DNA of 64,000 bases from DATATV01 sp035551355 (GCA_035551355.1 DASZNF010000052.1:65064-129063); one strand, 5' to 3'. Counted from the first letter of the stretch, positions 25,607-34,926 are shown. A program made the numbers and translations. The notes: generated by a model from the sequence alone, not told the origin.

Positions 25607-27096
25607 CAGCGGAGCTTACGACGGGCCACCTTCCCGGTGGCCGAGTGCGGCAACTGCTCGGCGAACTCCACCGTGGTGGGCACCTTGAACCGGGCCAGCC
25701 GGGTCGCGCAGTGGGCCACGACCTCCTCCTGGGTCAGCCCGGCGGCCGGATTCACCACCAGCACCGCCTTGACCGCCTCACCCGATCGGTCGTCGGGCAC
25801 ACCGACGACCGCCGCCTCCCGCACCCCGGGGAGGTCACCGAGCACCTGCTCCACCTCGTGCGGATACACGTTGAAGCCGTTGACGATGATCAGGTCACCC
25901 GCCCGGTCGACCAGGTGCAGATCGCCCTCGGCGTCCAGGTAGCCGATGTCACCCGTGCGGAACCAGCCCTCGGCGTTGGGACCGTGCCCGCCGTCCGGCC
26001 AGTAGCCGCTGAACAGGTTGGCCCCGCGCACGCTGACCTGCCCGGCCCCGTCCCGCTCGTCGGCCAGCAGGTCCAGCTCGTCCGGCCCGGGCAGCGGATC
26101 GCCGTCGGTGTCCACCAGCCGCACCTCGACCCCCGGCACCGGCCGGCCCACCGAGCCGGGCTTGGCGTGCCCGGAGGCCAGCGTGGAGGTGACCACCGGG
26201 CCGGTCTCGGTCAGCCCGTACCCCTCGTACACCGGCAGTCCGGTGACCTGGCGCATCTCGGCCAGCAGCGCGGGCGGCAGCGGAGCCGCACCGGAGGTGA
26301 ACAGCCGCACCGTGGACAGTGCCTCGTGCAGCCGCTCGTGCGCGGCGGTGAGCAGCGCCGAGTACATCGGCGGCACGCCCACCACCGTGGTCACCCGGTA
26401 CCGCTCGATCGCGTCCAGCGCCGTCTGTACCCCGAACGAGGGAAGCAGCACCGCGGTCGCCCCGGCCGCGGCCACCTGCAGCAGGCCGGGCCCGAGGCCG
26501 TAGGCGTGGTTGAGCGGCAGCGCGATCAGCACCCGGTCGGCCGCGGTCACCGGCGCGGGCCGCATCGCCGCGCACTGCGCCACGTTGGCCGCCAGCGCCC
26601 GGTGCGACAGCAGCACGCCGCGCGAGCTGCCGGAAGTGCCCGAGGTGTAGCAGAGCACGGCGATGTCCTCGTCCCCGCCGACCGAGGCCATCGACTGGCC
26701 CGGCGCGGCCGGGGCGGAGTCGGTGGGCACGTCCACGCCGTCGACCGGTTCGCCGATCAGCAGCTTCGCCCCGCAGTCGGCCAGCGTGTCCTGCACGGCC
26801 AGCGGCGGCAGGTCCACGTTCAGCGGCACCACCATCGCGCCGGCGCGCAGCGCGGCGAACACCGCGATGCAGTAGGCGATGCCGGTGGGCAGCCGCACCG
26901 CGACCCGGTCCCCGGCGCCGATCCCGGCCTCGACCAGCCGCTGGGCCTGGCCGCTCACCACCGCGTCGGCCTGGGCCCAGGTCAGCGCGTCACCGGAGGC
27001 GGCATCCAGCAGAGCGAGGTGATTGGGCCCCTGCGCCGCCGCCGCGGCCACCAGATCCGCCAGGTTTGTCACCCGGTCGGGTGGCGCACCGGTCAT
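25606..27096 (-). CDS. acyl-CoA synthetase / AMP-dependent ligase
   Basis: ANL-superfamily enzyme of 496 residues. The P-loop is LCYTSGTSGSSRGV, with YEGYGLTETGPVVTST in the middle, the hinge VDRAGDLIIVNGFNVYPHEV, and the catalytic lysine near the end in HSATGKVARRKLR. The substrate is probably a fatty or other carboxylic acid but is not determined by the sequence. The ATG at 27096 has AGGGAGG nine bases upstream. Divergent from the BldN-like sigma gene and upstream of the glutaredoxin-like gene. Confidence 0.85.
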   Translation of the reverse strand: MTGAPPDRVTNLADLVAAAAAQGPNHLALLDAASGDALTWAQADAVVSGQAQRLVEAGIGAGDRVAVRLPTGIAYCIAVFAALRAGAMVVPLNVDLPPLAVQDTLADCGAKLLIGEPVDGVDVPTDSAPAAPGQSMASVGGDEDIAVLCYTSGTSGSSRGVLLSHRALAANVAQCAAMRPAPVTAADRVLIALPLNHAYGLGPGLLQVAAAGATAVLLPSFGVQTALDAIERYRVTTVVGVPPMYSALLTAAHERLHEALSTVRLFTSGAAPLPPALLAEMRQVTGLPVYEGYGLTETGPVVTSTLASGHAKPGSVGRPVPGVEVRLVDTDGDPLPGPDELDLLADERDGAGQVSVRGANLFSGYWPDGGHGPNAEGWFRTGDIGYLDAEGDLHLVDRAGDLIIVNGFNVYPHEVEQVLGDLPGVREAAVVGVPDDRSGEAVKAVLVVNPAAGLTQEEVVAHCATRLARFKVPTTVEFAEQLPHSATGKVARRKLR

Positions 27097-27321
27097 CGTC
27101 GACCTCCCTTGACTCACGATCGATGACCAAGTGTGGCAGGTGTCACCTGCGTCATGCGCTTGGGCGAGGGCCGTTTCACTATCGGAACGAAACAAAACTA
27201 CTCACGGGTAGCAAGAACACGTATGCTGGGGCGGCCCTGGGCCTCGTAACCTCGCGGCAACCTGATCAGCACAGATCGGCAACGCGTGGGCCAGGGCCGG
27301 AACGAAACGAGGGAGTGCGGG

Positions 27322-27354
27322 ATGCGTGCACCGATGGGCGACCGCCCGGGATGA
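27322..27354 (+). CDS. 10-codon leader ORF overlapping the sigma factor start
   Basis: ATG at 27322 follows GAGGGAG with a six-base gap, the best ribosome-binding site in this region. The frame encodes MRAPMGDRPG and stops with TGA at 27352-27354, which overlaps the ATG of the sigma factor (27351) as ATGA. This is the geometry of a translationally coupled leader peptide. No attenuator hairpin is obvious. It could instead mean that the sigma factor start is misassigned. Confidence 0.4.
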   Translation: MRAPMGDRPG

Positions 27355-28079
27355 GCGGTGCGGCCCGCGCGAGCGGCATGCGGATCACCCTGACCGGCCA
27401 GCGCCGCCGGTCCGGAGGAACCGTCCTGCCCGCCCAGCCGGCCACCACGACGAACGGGACGCCGTTGGTAGCAGACGAGGACACCGCCAAACCCGACACC
27501 GACGGCTCCGCCGCCACGAAGGGCGAGGACACCGGCGGAGCCGCCTGGGAGTTGGTCGCCGCCGCCCAGCAGGGTGACGCGGCCGCGTTCGGCGAGTTGT
27601 ACGACCGGTACCTGGACGTGGTGTTCCGGTACGTGCTGTTCCGGGTCGGCGACCGTCCCCTGGCCGAGGACGTGACCAGCGAGACCTTCCTGCGCGCGTT
27701 CCGCCGGATCGCCAGCATCAGCTACCAGGGCCGCGACGTCGGTGCGTGGTTCATCACCATCGCCCGCAACCTGGTGCTTGACCACGTGAAGTCCAGCCGG
27801 TTCCGGCTTGAGGTGGCCACTCCCGAACCCGACGAGGGCCCGCTGTCCGAGCCTGGCCCGGAATCCCAGGTGCTGACCCGCCTCACCCACACAGAACTGC
27901 TCGCCTGCGTCCAGCAACTCGGTGCCGACCAGCGAGAATGCGTGGTGCTGCGGTTCCTGCAGGGTTTCTCGGTATCCGAGACGGCCGCAGCGATGGGACG
28001 CAACGAAGGGGCCATCAAGGCGCTGCAGCATCGAGCCGTTCGGCGGCTTGCGCAACTGCTGCCGCAAGAGCTGCGCTGA
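27351..28079 (+). CDS. bldN: ECF RNA polymerase sigma factor, BldN-like
   Basis: A 242-residue sigma factor. A basic/low-complexity N-terminal extension of about 65 residues precedes region 2 (LYDRYLDVVFRYVLFRVGDR, then AEDVTSETFLRAFRRI) and region 4 (LGADQRECVVLRFLQGFSV with ETAAAMGRNEGAIKALQHRA). These motifs match Streptomyces BldN, an ECF sigma for aerial development made as a pro-protein. The next gene encodes an RsbN-like membrane protein, as in Streptomyces. ATG 27351 lies in an ATGA overlap with a short leader ORF; GTG 27315 is an alternative. Confidence 0.88.
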   Translation: MSGAARASGMRITLTGQRRRSGGTVLPAQPATTTNGTPLVADEDTAKPDTDGSAATKGEDTGGAAWELVAAAQQGDAAAFGELYDRYLDVVFRYVLFRVGDRPLAEDVTSETFLRAFRRIASISYQGRDVGAWFITIARNLVLDHVKSSRFRLEVATPEPDEGPLSEPGPESQVLTRLTHTELLACVQQLGADQRECVVLRFLQGFSVSETAAAMGRNEGAIKALQHRAVRRLAQLLPQELR

Positions 28080-28184
28080 ATCGGGTGCCCACTCGGGTGG
28101 GACAGCGCTTCGCGGCGTAACCCGAATCGGTTCCGATCGTTGCTCGGGTGGACACCTTCCTGCGGAGAAACACCCAGAAGAGAC

Positions 28185-29345
28185 ATGAGCACATCCAGCC
28201 CACGATCGTGGCGGGGGCGGCGCCGAGCGCGAGCGCACGAGCGGTTCGCGCGGGCCGTCGACTCCCCCTCTGACGTGGGCAACGGCGGTCCGAGCGACCC
28301 GAAGCTGGCCGGCGAGCTGGCCGTGGTCACCATGCTGCGCCGAGCCGCTCCCGACCCCACTGTCACCCGGCTGGACGACGATGCGCGGGCCCGGATCCGG
28401 GCGAAGGTGCTGACCGCGGCGACCGCGCCGCAACCCGAGCCCCGTCCCCGCCCGCGGCGCCGGTTAGGGATCATCCCGACCGCAGGGCCGCGTGGCCGCC
28501 TGTTGGTCGCCTTCGGCGCGCTGTTCTGCCTGATCGTGGCGTTGTCCGGGATGGCCATGCTGGTCAGCGAGAACGCGGTGCCCGGGGACGCGCTGTACGG
28601 GGTGCGCAAGGCCGCGGAGTCGGCCGCGGTGGGCCTGACCATGGGCGAGCAGGCCCGCGGCGAGAAGCACCTGCAGTTCGCCGCGGACCGGGTGTCGGAC
28701 CTGGACGCGCTGATCGCCCAGCATCCCGACCCGAACAGCGGCCCGGTCGGGGACTATCTGACCGCGTTCGCCGACTTCGACACCGACGCGTCGGCCGGCT
28801 CGACCGACCTGACCGACTTCGGGGCCGGCAATGCCCCGAACGTGTTGACCGGATTACGCGGCTGGGCGGGCAATCAGGGTGACCGGATCGCCGCGCTGAA
28901 CGTGGGCCTGCCCGCCTCGGCCAAGGCCGCGGACGCGCGCAGTGTGGCGCTGTTGAGCCGGATCGAGCAACGGACGACCGCGCTGCTGGCCCGCACCTCC
29001 TGCTACACGGTCACCTCCGGGATCACCGACGACATCGGTGTGCTGCCCGCCACCGGTGCCTGCGACCGCCAGTCAGGTGGGACCGCGAGCACCAGCACCG
29101 CGATGAGTGGCAACCCCGGCCAGCTCGACCAGCACCCCGGCTACACCGGCCCCACCGGCGCCATCACCCCAACGGGGCAAAATGGCTCATCAGACACGTT
29201 CGGGGCACCCCACACCTTCCAGCCCGGCGTGGTGGCCGGCACTCCGGCGCCCGGCACCACCGCGGCCCCCACCACCACGACGACCACCAATCCGCTGCCC
29301 CCGCTACCCACATTGAGCCTGCCCACGCTGCTGCCCGGCGGGTGA
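28185..29345 (+). CDS. RsbN-like anti-sigma / DUF5667 membrane protein
   Basis: A 386-residue single-pass protein. The cytoplasmic N-terminus (1-100) has VVTMLRRAAPDPTVTRLDDDARARIR, a TM helix spans about 106-127, and the extracytoplasmic DUF5667 domain begins ENAVPGDALYGVRKAAESA. The C-terminus is Thr/Pro-rich (TTTTTTNPLPPLPTLSLPTL). It is placed right behind the BldN-like sigma, as RsbN is in Streptomyces, where it binds and inhibits BldN; the same role is inferred here. ATG 28185 with AGAAGAG upstream. Confidence 0.78.
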   Translation: MSTSSPRSWRGRRRARAHERFARAVDSPSDVGNGGPSDPKLAGELAVVTMLRRAAPDPTVTRLDDDARARIRAKVLTAATAPQPEPRPRPRRRLGIIPTAGPRGRLLVAFGALFCLIVALSGMAMLVSENAVPGDALYGVRKAAESAAVGLTMGEQARGEKHLQFAADRVSDLDALIAQHPDPNSGPVGDYLTAFADFDTDASAGSTDLTDFGAGNAPNVLTGLRGWAGNQGDRIAALNVGLPASAKAADARSVALLSRIEQRTTALLARTSCYTVTSGITDDIGVLPATGACDRQSGGTASTSTAMSGNPGQLDQHPGYTGPTGAITPTGQNGSSDTFGAPHTFQPGVVAGTPAPGTTAAPTTTTTTNPLPPLPTLSLPTLLPGG

Positions 29346-29488
29346 GCGCGGCCACCGAGTGGTCGTGTTGGGCGGAGAGTCACCTGGGTGTCACCGAGGC
29401 GGTCACCTGATCCAGCCCGGACGTTCTAGGCTGGAAAGGCCCATCGTTCGATCGCCCGACCCGACCAAGCCGACCAGGAGGCGCCGCG

Positions 29489-30403
29489 GTGCCAGGACGC
29501 AGTGACGGCAAGGAGAGCGCGGAACGCGAGCGTCTCGCCCAGCTGGCCGGCGAGGCGTCCGCCGAGGCGGCCATCGCCTCGGTCGCGGTGGCGGCCGAGA
29601 CGGATCGGGGCGTCGCGCCCACGGTGCCCACCGACCTGACCGCGGCGGCCTTCTTCGACGTCGACAACACCATGATGGTCGGCGCGTCGATGTTCCACTT
29701 CGCCCGGGGACTGGCCGCGCGCAAGTACTTCAGCACCACCGACCTGGCCGGATTCGCCTGGCAGCAGGTCAAGTTCCGGATCGGCGGCAAGGAGAACGCG
29801 GACGGCATCCGGGCCAGCCGGGAGCAGGCACTGTCCTTTGTGGCTGGTCGCAGCGTGGCCGAGCTGATCACCCTGGGCGAGGAGATCTACGACGACCTGA
29901 TGGCCGACCGGATCTGGGCCGGGACCAGGGCGCTGGCGCAGATGCACCTGGACGCCGGGCAACGGGTGTGGCTGGTGACCGCGACCCCGATCGAACTGGC
30001 GTCGATCATCGCGCGGCGACTCGGGCTGACCGGCGCGCTGGGCACCGTCTCGGAGAGCGTGGACGGGGTGTACACCGGCAAACTGGTCGGCGAGATGCTG
30101 CACGGGAAGGCCAAGGCGCACGCGGTGCGCGCGCTGGCCACCACCGAGGGCCTTGACCTGCGGCGCTGCACCGCGTACTCGGACTCGGCCAACGACGTGC
30201 CGATGTTGTCGGTGGTGGGCACGGCGGTGGCGGTCAATCCGGATCCGGCCCTGCGCGACACCGCACGCCGGCGCGGCTGGGAGATCCGCGACTTCCGCAC
30301 CGGCCGCAAGGCCGCCCGCATCGGCGTCCCGTCGGTGCTCGGGGCCGGAGCGGTCGCCGGCGCGGTGGCCGCGGGCATGGCCTACCGCCGCAGATCAAGC
30401 TGA
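29489..30403 (+). CDS. HAD-IB family phosphatase (SerB1-like)
   Basis: A 304-residue hydrolase. The catalytic motif FFDVDNTMM has the nucleophile Asp at residue 57, motif II is LVTATP, and motif III/IV is YSDSANDVPMLSVVG. These place it with phosphoserine-phosphatase-like HAD-IB enzymes such as M. tuberculosis Rv0505c. The N-terminal 45 residues are Ala/Glu-rich, and a C-terminal hydrophobic segment (GAGAVAGAVAAGMAYRRR) may anchor it. The GTG start at 29489 has AGGAGG upstream. True substrate unknown. Confidence 0.85.
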   Translation: MPGRSDGKESAERERLAQLAGEASAEAAIASVAVAAETDRGVAPTVPTDLTAAAFFDVDNTMMVGASMFHFARGLAARKYFSTTDLAGFAWQQVKFRIGGKENADGIRASREQALSFVAGRSVAELITLGEEIYDDLMADRIWAGTRALAQMHLDAGQRVWLVTATPIELASIIARRLGLTGALGTVSESVDGVYTGKLVGEMLHGKAKAHAVRALATTEGLDLRRCTAYSDSANDVPMLSVVGTAVAVNPDPALRDTARRRGWEIRDFRTGRKAARIGVPSVLGAGAVAGAVAAGMAYRRRSS

Positions 30404-31001
30404 CCGAACCACGGTTTTTGCCCTACCGCCGGCTTGTGCCGCCTATCGCCAGCTTGTTTGCTTGAAATTCTTGGGCTACCCGGAATCGTGCCGCACAATC
30501 CGCGTCGCCGATCAATTCATGCATAATTGCGCCCGAGTGGGGTCAGTGGAAAGCCTCGGCGTGAATACCGAGGCCCCGAACCTGGTCGCCGTCACCGGCG
30601 ATGAGCCTGCGCCCAGGCCCGGCCATCATCGCCCAAAGCCAGGTCCACACGGGAAACCCATGTCGCCGAGCCGAGCAAGAGCTCCGGCCCCTACCCCGGT
30701 ACAAGTCGACCAGAAATCTCGCCCGAACAGAGAACAGCGCAAAATCAAAGTCGCGAACAACGCGCCTGAATCACCAGGAAAACAAGACCGACGCGCGCCC
30801 GGCAAACAACCCATGCGCCATCCCGACCCGGACCACAACGAATTGTCTCAACCCAAAGATCACAAACCAACCAGTAGTGAACAGCCCCCACCCATCCACG
30901 GGGGCACGGCCCTGCGCCAGCCTAGTCGGCGGCCGGGGTCTGGGCGAACCGGAACGGGGGGCTGTGGATGGCTGGGTAGGGGTGTGGATAACTCCGGACG
31001 C
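30404..31001. other. gene-free, lower-GC intergenic region with hairpins
   Basis: Nearly 600 bp lack a convincing gene and are visibly AT-richer than their surroundings, especially 30404-30540 and 30700-30890. Hairpins: 7-bp arms GCCTCGG/CCGAGGC at 30553-30574, 6-bp arms TCGCCG/CGGCGA at 30586-30601, and GCCCCC/GGGGGC at 30884-30905. A perfect DnaA-box sequence (reverse complement of TTATCCACA) is at 30983-30991. Frames crossing it have atypical codon use for this genome. Confidence 0.4.
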
Positions 31002-32045
31002 TCAGCCCAGGAATGCGTTACGGCGCTGGGACAGCAGGCGGTAGAGGGTCTGCTGGATGGTCTCGCGGACCTGGTCGGTCAGGTTGAACACCAGCATGGG
31101 GTCGTCCTCGGCGTGCGGGCCCAGCTCGTCGGTGGCGATCGGTTCGCCGAACTCGATGAACCACTTGGACGGCAACGGAATCGCACCCAGCGGTCCGAGC
31201 AGCGGGAACAGTGGGGTCACCGGGAAGTACGGGAAGCCCAGCAGCCTCGCCAGTGGCTTGAGGTCGGCGATCTTGGGGTAGATCTCCTCGGCGCCCACGA
31301 TCGAGCAGGGCACGATCGGCACGCCGGTGCGCAGTGCCGCCGACACGAAACCGCCGCGGCCGAACCGCTGCAGCTTGTAGCGGTCGCGGAACGGCTTGCC
31401 GACGCCTTTGAAGCCCTCCGGCCACACCCCGACCAGATGACCGGCGCGCAGCAGCCGCTCGGCGTCGGCGTTGCAGGCCAGGGTCTGGCCACTCTTGCGA
31501 GCCAGCGGGCCCATCACCGGGGTCCTGAACACCAGGTCGGCGCCCAGCATCCGGAGGTGGCGGCCTTCGCGTTCACCCGTCTGGGGGTCGGTGCAGCTCA
31601 CCGAGTCGCGCACCGCCACCGCGGTCATCACCGCGTCCACCGGCAGGGTGCCGGAGTGGTTGGCGACCAGCAGCGCGCCGCCGTCCTCGGGCAGGTTGGC
31701 CGCGCCGATCACCTCCACCCGGAACCACTTTCGATACAACTGCCGCAACGGGGGCATCAGCAGATGGTCGGTCAGCTCGGCGTCGAAGCCGAACTCGTCG
31801 ACCTCGTACTCCCCGGTCAGCCGCCGCCGCGCGAACGCCAGCAGGTCGGCCAGTTTGTCCGCGGCCGCCGATCCTCCCGGGCCTGCGCCGGTCCAGTCCG
31901 GTTCGGGCAGGTGCGTCACCTGGCCAGGCACCTCGGCGCCCCGGCCGGCCCGATCAGCTTCGGTCTGCGGTCGGTGCGCCCGTTCGTCCCGGCCGCTCTG
32001 GGCGACAGCGGTCCTCTGCAGCGGAATGACCCGGGCTTCTGCCAC
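31002..32045 (-). CDS. PlsC-family acyltransferase
   Basis: A 347-residue 1-acylglycerol-phosphate-type acyltransferase. The catalytic motif is NHSGTLPVD at about 129-137, with His and Asp farther apart than in the classic HX4D box. It is followed by GVWPEGFKG in place of the usual EGTRS, and IVPCSIVGAEE. It resembles M. tuberculosis Rv0502, in the same position between the epimerase and SerB1-like genes. A 40-residue N-terminal tail is charged. The GTG at 32045 is chosen for GAAGGGA upstream. Probably acts at the inner membrane face on phospholipid or glycolipid precursors. Confidence 0.85.
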   Translation of the reverse strand: MAEARVIPLQRTAVAQSGRDERAHRPQTEADRAGRGAEVPGQVTHLPEPDWTGAGPGGSAAADKLADLLAFARRRLTGEYEVDEFGFDAELTDHLLMPPLRQLYRKWFRVEVIGAANLPEDGGALLVANHSGTLPVDAVMTAVAVRDSVSCTDPQTGEREGRHLRMLGADLVFRTPVMGPLARKSGQTLACNADAERLLRAGHLVGVWPEGFKGVGKPFRDRYKLQRFGRGGFVSAALRTGVPIVPCSIVGAEEIYPKIADLKPLARLLGFPYFPVTPLFPLLGPLGAIPLPSKWFIEFGEPIATDELGPHAEDDPMLVFNLTDQVRETIQQTLYRLLSQRRNAFLG

Positions 32046-32076
32046 AACGACGTCCCTTCTGCCCACCGGGCATCCC

Positions 32077-33117
32077 TCAGCGCACCAACGAGACCGCGTC
32101 CAGCACCCCGCGCTCCAGCGCGGCCAACCGCTCCGGGTCAACCACCGGACGCAGTCCCCGGCCACGCACGTAATCGTCGAACGCCTGCCTCGTGGTCCAC
32201 CGTGGGGTGAACCCGAAAGTCTCCTTCAGCCGGGTCGTGTCGACCACCCGGCCGTAGTTCAGATACCGGACCTGCTCCGGTCCGAAATCGACCAGCCTGC
32301 TGCTGCGGAACAGCCCGGTGATCGGCTGTACCACCGGACCCGGCAGCGGCACCTGCACCCGGCCCGCTCGGCGAATCGCCTGGGACAACAGCAGCACCCC
32401 GTCCCCGGCCACGTTGAACACGCCGGGCACGTCGCGCACCACCGAGCGGTGCAGCACGGCCAGCGCGTCCTCGGAGTGCAGCAACTGCAGTCGCGAATCG
32501 TGTCCCAGCACCGTGGGCACCACGACCGGTAGCGAGAAATACCTCGTGAGCACGGTGTCCACCCGCGGCCCGATCAGATTCGAGAACCGCAGCGTGGTTA
32601 TCGCCACGTCCGGGCGACGCCGGCCGAACCCGCGGACGTACCCCTCGACCTCGGCGTTGTCCTTGGCATATCCGGACGAGGGCAGCTCGGCGGGCGCGGT
32701 GTCCTCGGTGAACACGGCCGGGTCACGGGGGCTCGCCCCGTACACCGCGGTGGAGGATTTCACCACCAGTTTGCGCACCAGCGGCGAGCGCTGGCACGCG
32801 GCCAGCAGCTGCATGGTGCCGATGACGTTCATTTCTTTGTGCAGCGTGCGCCCGGTCGGTCCGGCCGGGTGCGCGGTCAGCGACGCGTGCACCACGGTGT
32901 CCACCCGGGCCCGGCCGATCACCTTGCCGATCAGCGGGTTGCGGATGTCGGCGCGCACGTACTCGGCGCGCCCCATCAGCCTGCTCAGTTCGGCCGACGG
33001 CGCCGCGGTGTCCACCGCGATCACCCGTTCGATGGACGAGTCCTCGGCCAGCCGTGCGGCCAGATGGCCACCGAGGTAACCACTCACCCCGGTCACCAGA
33101 ACGACGTTGGCGGCCAT
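32077..33117 (-). CDS. NAD-dependent epimerase/dehydratase (GalE2-like)
   Basis: Extended short-chain dehydrogenase of 346 residues. The cofactor site VTGVSGYLGGHLA is near residues 8-20, VVKSSTAVYGA carries the Ser/Thr, and SGYAKDN holds the catalytic Tyr and Lys (YxxxK). It resembles M. tuberculosis Rv0501 (GalE2) in sequence and position. The sugar-nucleotide substrate is not defined. ATG 33117 is preceded by GGGATGG; the longer frame lacks family homology at its N-terminus. Just upstream of the acyltransferase with a 31-bp gap. Confidence 0.86.
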   Translation of the reverse strand: MAANVVLVTGVSGYLGGHLAARLAEDSSIERVIAVDTAAPSAELSRLMGRAEYVRADIRNPLIGKVIGRARVDTVVHASLTAHPAGPTGRTLHKEMNVIGTMQLLAACQRSPLVRKLVVKSSTAVYGASPRDPAVFTEDTAPAELPSSGYAKDNAEVEGYVRGFGRRRPDVAITTLRFSNLIGPRVDTVLTRYFSLPVVVPTVLGHDSRLQLLHSEDALAVLHRSVVRDVPGVFNVAGDGVLLLSQAIRRAGRVQVPLPGPVVQPITGLFRSSRLVDFGPEQVRYLNYGRVVDTTRLKETFGFTPRWTTRQAFDDYVRGRGLRPVVDPERLAALERGVLDAVSLVR

Positions 33118-33284
33118 CCACCATCCCCAAACTGCGCGACAGTGCCCCGATGCTACTCGGAACCGGCCGCCTCGCAGCCTCCGCGCGAGCGGCAAATAAA
33201 CCGCGCCGCCAGCGTGCTCCGGACAAACCGGGTCAGCCGACGGCGCGGGAAAGCCGCAAGAGCGATGGGCTCTGGGTCAGCGGG

Positions 33285-33386
33285 TCACTTGCCCTGCTTG
33301 CGACGCGCGTGTCGAGTCTTCCGCAGCAACTTGCGGTGCTTCTTCTTCGACATGCGCTTGCGGCGCTTCTTGATGACCGAGCCCAT
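33285..33386 (-). CDS. 30S ribosomal protein bS22
   Basis: A 33-residue, very basic protein: MGSVIKKRRKRMSKKKHRKL continues to the end RKQGK. This is the actinobacterial AURKAIP1/COX24-type protein found on mycobacterial 30S subunits as bS22. The ATG at 33386 has GAAGGA seven bases upstream; longer frames are rejected because the family begins MGSVIKKRRKRM. It lies between the HTH gene and the epimerase, as in M. tuberculosis Rv0500A/B-Rv0501. Confidence 0.93.
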   Translation of the reverse strand: MGSVIKKRRKRMSKKKHRKLLRKTRHARRKQGK

Positions 33387-33587
33387 GCGCGGTTCCTTCA
33401 CTCTCGTGGGTGGTTCAGGGTTGCTCGCGTCCGTGGCCGCACCGGCGCCCGACACATGACGAACCGGGGCACGCGACACGAACGGTCACTCAGTTTACCT
33501 GGACCGTTGTCGGGGCGAACGGCGGCCATCGAGTGCGGGCGTGAACCCGCCCGATGGCCCACGTTCGTGTGGGACGGCCGGTGGTGC

Positions 33588-33806
33588 TCAGCCGACGTCG
33601 TAGTAGGCGTTCTCCAGATAGTCGTGCACGGCCTTCTCGGGCACCCGGAACGACTTGCCGACTCGCACGGCAGGCAGTTCACCGGAGTGCACCAACCGGT
33701 ACACGGTCATCTTCGACACCCTCATCATGGCGGCCACTTCGGCCACCGTGAGGAACTCGACCTGGTTGAGGCTGGTCAAGCCCGATTCCCTGTTTTGGGC
33801 AGGCAT
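33588..33806 (-). CDS. excisionase-type helix-turn-helix protein
   Basis: A 72-residue MerR/excisionase-like DNA-binding protein: FLTVAEVAAMMRVSKMTVYR then LVHSGELPAVRVGKSFRVPE, and a tail ending YLENAYYDVG. Conserved next to proC in actinobacteria (M. tuberculosis Rv0500A), so it is not a mobile-element excisionase. ATG 33806 with GAAGGACG upstream; longer frames add nothing recognisable. Target unknown. Confidence 0.88.
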   Translation of the reverse strand: MPAQNRESGLTSLNQVEFLTVAEVAAMMRVSKMTVYRLVHSGELPAVRVGKSFRVPEKAVHDYLENAYYDVG

Positions 33807-34082
33807 AGTCACCGCGTCCTTCGACACGTGTCGCGCCGTCGGCTTCCCCACCGACGGATTCGACACGCACGTGCTCCCCCGAGAGTAGCGGGACGGATGG
33901 GACTCGTGCGACATGCGAGACCGCCTGTCCACCATTCGCCGCATCGACCAGGCAATCCGTGCCCGGATGGACCACTCGAGTGGCCGAATGTTCGTCGGCC
34001 CCGCCCGACCGGCGACCGGTCACGCGGGGCCGAACCCAAGAACCCGCGGGGCCGAACCCAAGAAAAGGCCGAGGGGCGGGGC

Positions 34083-34895
34083 TCAGTGGTCGTCGTGCGC
34101 GCGGCCCAGTTCCACCGAGCGGTCCCGGGCGGCCTCGATCGCGGCCAGCAGCGCCGCCCGCACCCCGTGCCGCTCCAGCTCCCGGATGGCCATGATCGTG
34201 GTGCCGGCCGGGGAGGTGACCGCCTCGCGCAGGATCACCGGGTGCTCGTCGCTCTCGGCCAGCATCCGGGCCGAGCCCACCGCCGACTGCACGATCAGCT
34301 TCTCCGCCACCGCGCGCGGCAGGCCCAGCAGGATGCCCGCGTCGATCATGGCCTCGACCAGGTAGAAGAAGTACGCCGGACCGGAGCCGGACAGCGCGGT
34401 CACCGCGTCCTGCTGCGACTCGGGCACCCGCACCACCTCGCCCACCGTGCCCAGCATCTGGGCGACGGTGTCCAGGTGCGCCTCGGAGGCGTGTTTCCCG
34501 GGCGAGATCGCGCTCATCGCCGCGCCGACCACCATCGGGGTGTTCGGCATGACCCGGACCACCGGCGTGCCCTCGGGCAGCATCCGCTCGTACAGCGCGG
34601 TGGGCAGCCCGGCGCACAGCGACACGACCAGCGCGGCCGGGCCGATCGCCGGGGCCAGCTCGACCAGCAGCGGCTCGATGTCCTGCGGCTTGACCGCGAC
34701 CACCAGCACATCCGCCTTGGCCGCGGCCTCGGCCACCGACACCCCGGCGACGCCGTACTGGGCGGTCAGCTCCCGCGCCCGCTGCGCGGACCGCTCGGTG
34801 AACAGCAGTTCCCCGGCCGGCCGGCCGCCGTGCAGCAGCCCGGACAGCAGGGCCTCGCCGATCTTGCCCGCGCCCAGTACAGCGATCGTCGTCAT
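34083..34895 (-). CDS. proC: pyrroline-5-carboxylate reductase
   Basis: A 270-residue enzyme for the last step of proline synthesis. The NAD(P)-binding start is IAVLGAGKIGEALLSGLL, followed by VLVVAVKPQDIEPLLVEL. The C-terminal helical domain has ALSGSGPAYFFYLVEAMIDA and SPAGTTIMAIRELERHGVR. ATG 34895. Between the HTH gene and the thioesterase gene, as in mycobacteria. Confidence 0.94.
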   Translation of the reverse strand: MTTIAVLGAGKIGEALLSGLLHGGRPAGELLFTERSAQRARELTAQYGVAGVSVAEAAAKADVLVVAVKPQDIEPLLVELAPAIGPAALVVSLCAGLPTALYERMLPEGTPVVRVMPNTPMVVGAAMSAISPGKHASEAHLDTVAQMLGTVGEVVRVPESQQDAVTALSGSGPAYFFYLVEAMIDAGILLGLPRAVAEKLIVQSAVGSARMLAESDEHPVILREAVTSPAGTTIMAIRELERHGVRAALLAAIEAARDRSVELGRAHDDH

Positions 34896-34926
34896 GCGCC
34901 CCAGGGTGCCAGACCGGCGGCCGGCT

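Noticed and set aside
30153..32210. Open frame of about 685 codons on the plus strand
   Set aside because: Starts inside the HAD phosphatase in another frame, crosses the AT-richer gap, and runs antisense to the acyltransferase. No domain is visible.
33588..33806. Excisionase-like HTH protein as evidence of a mobile element
   Set aside because: No integrase is present, and the gene is conserved next to proC in actinobacteria, so it is a housekeeping regulator.
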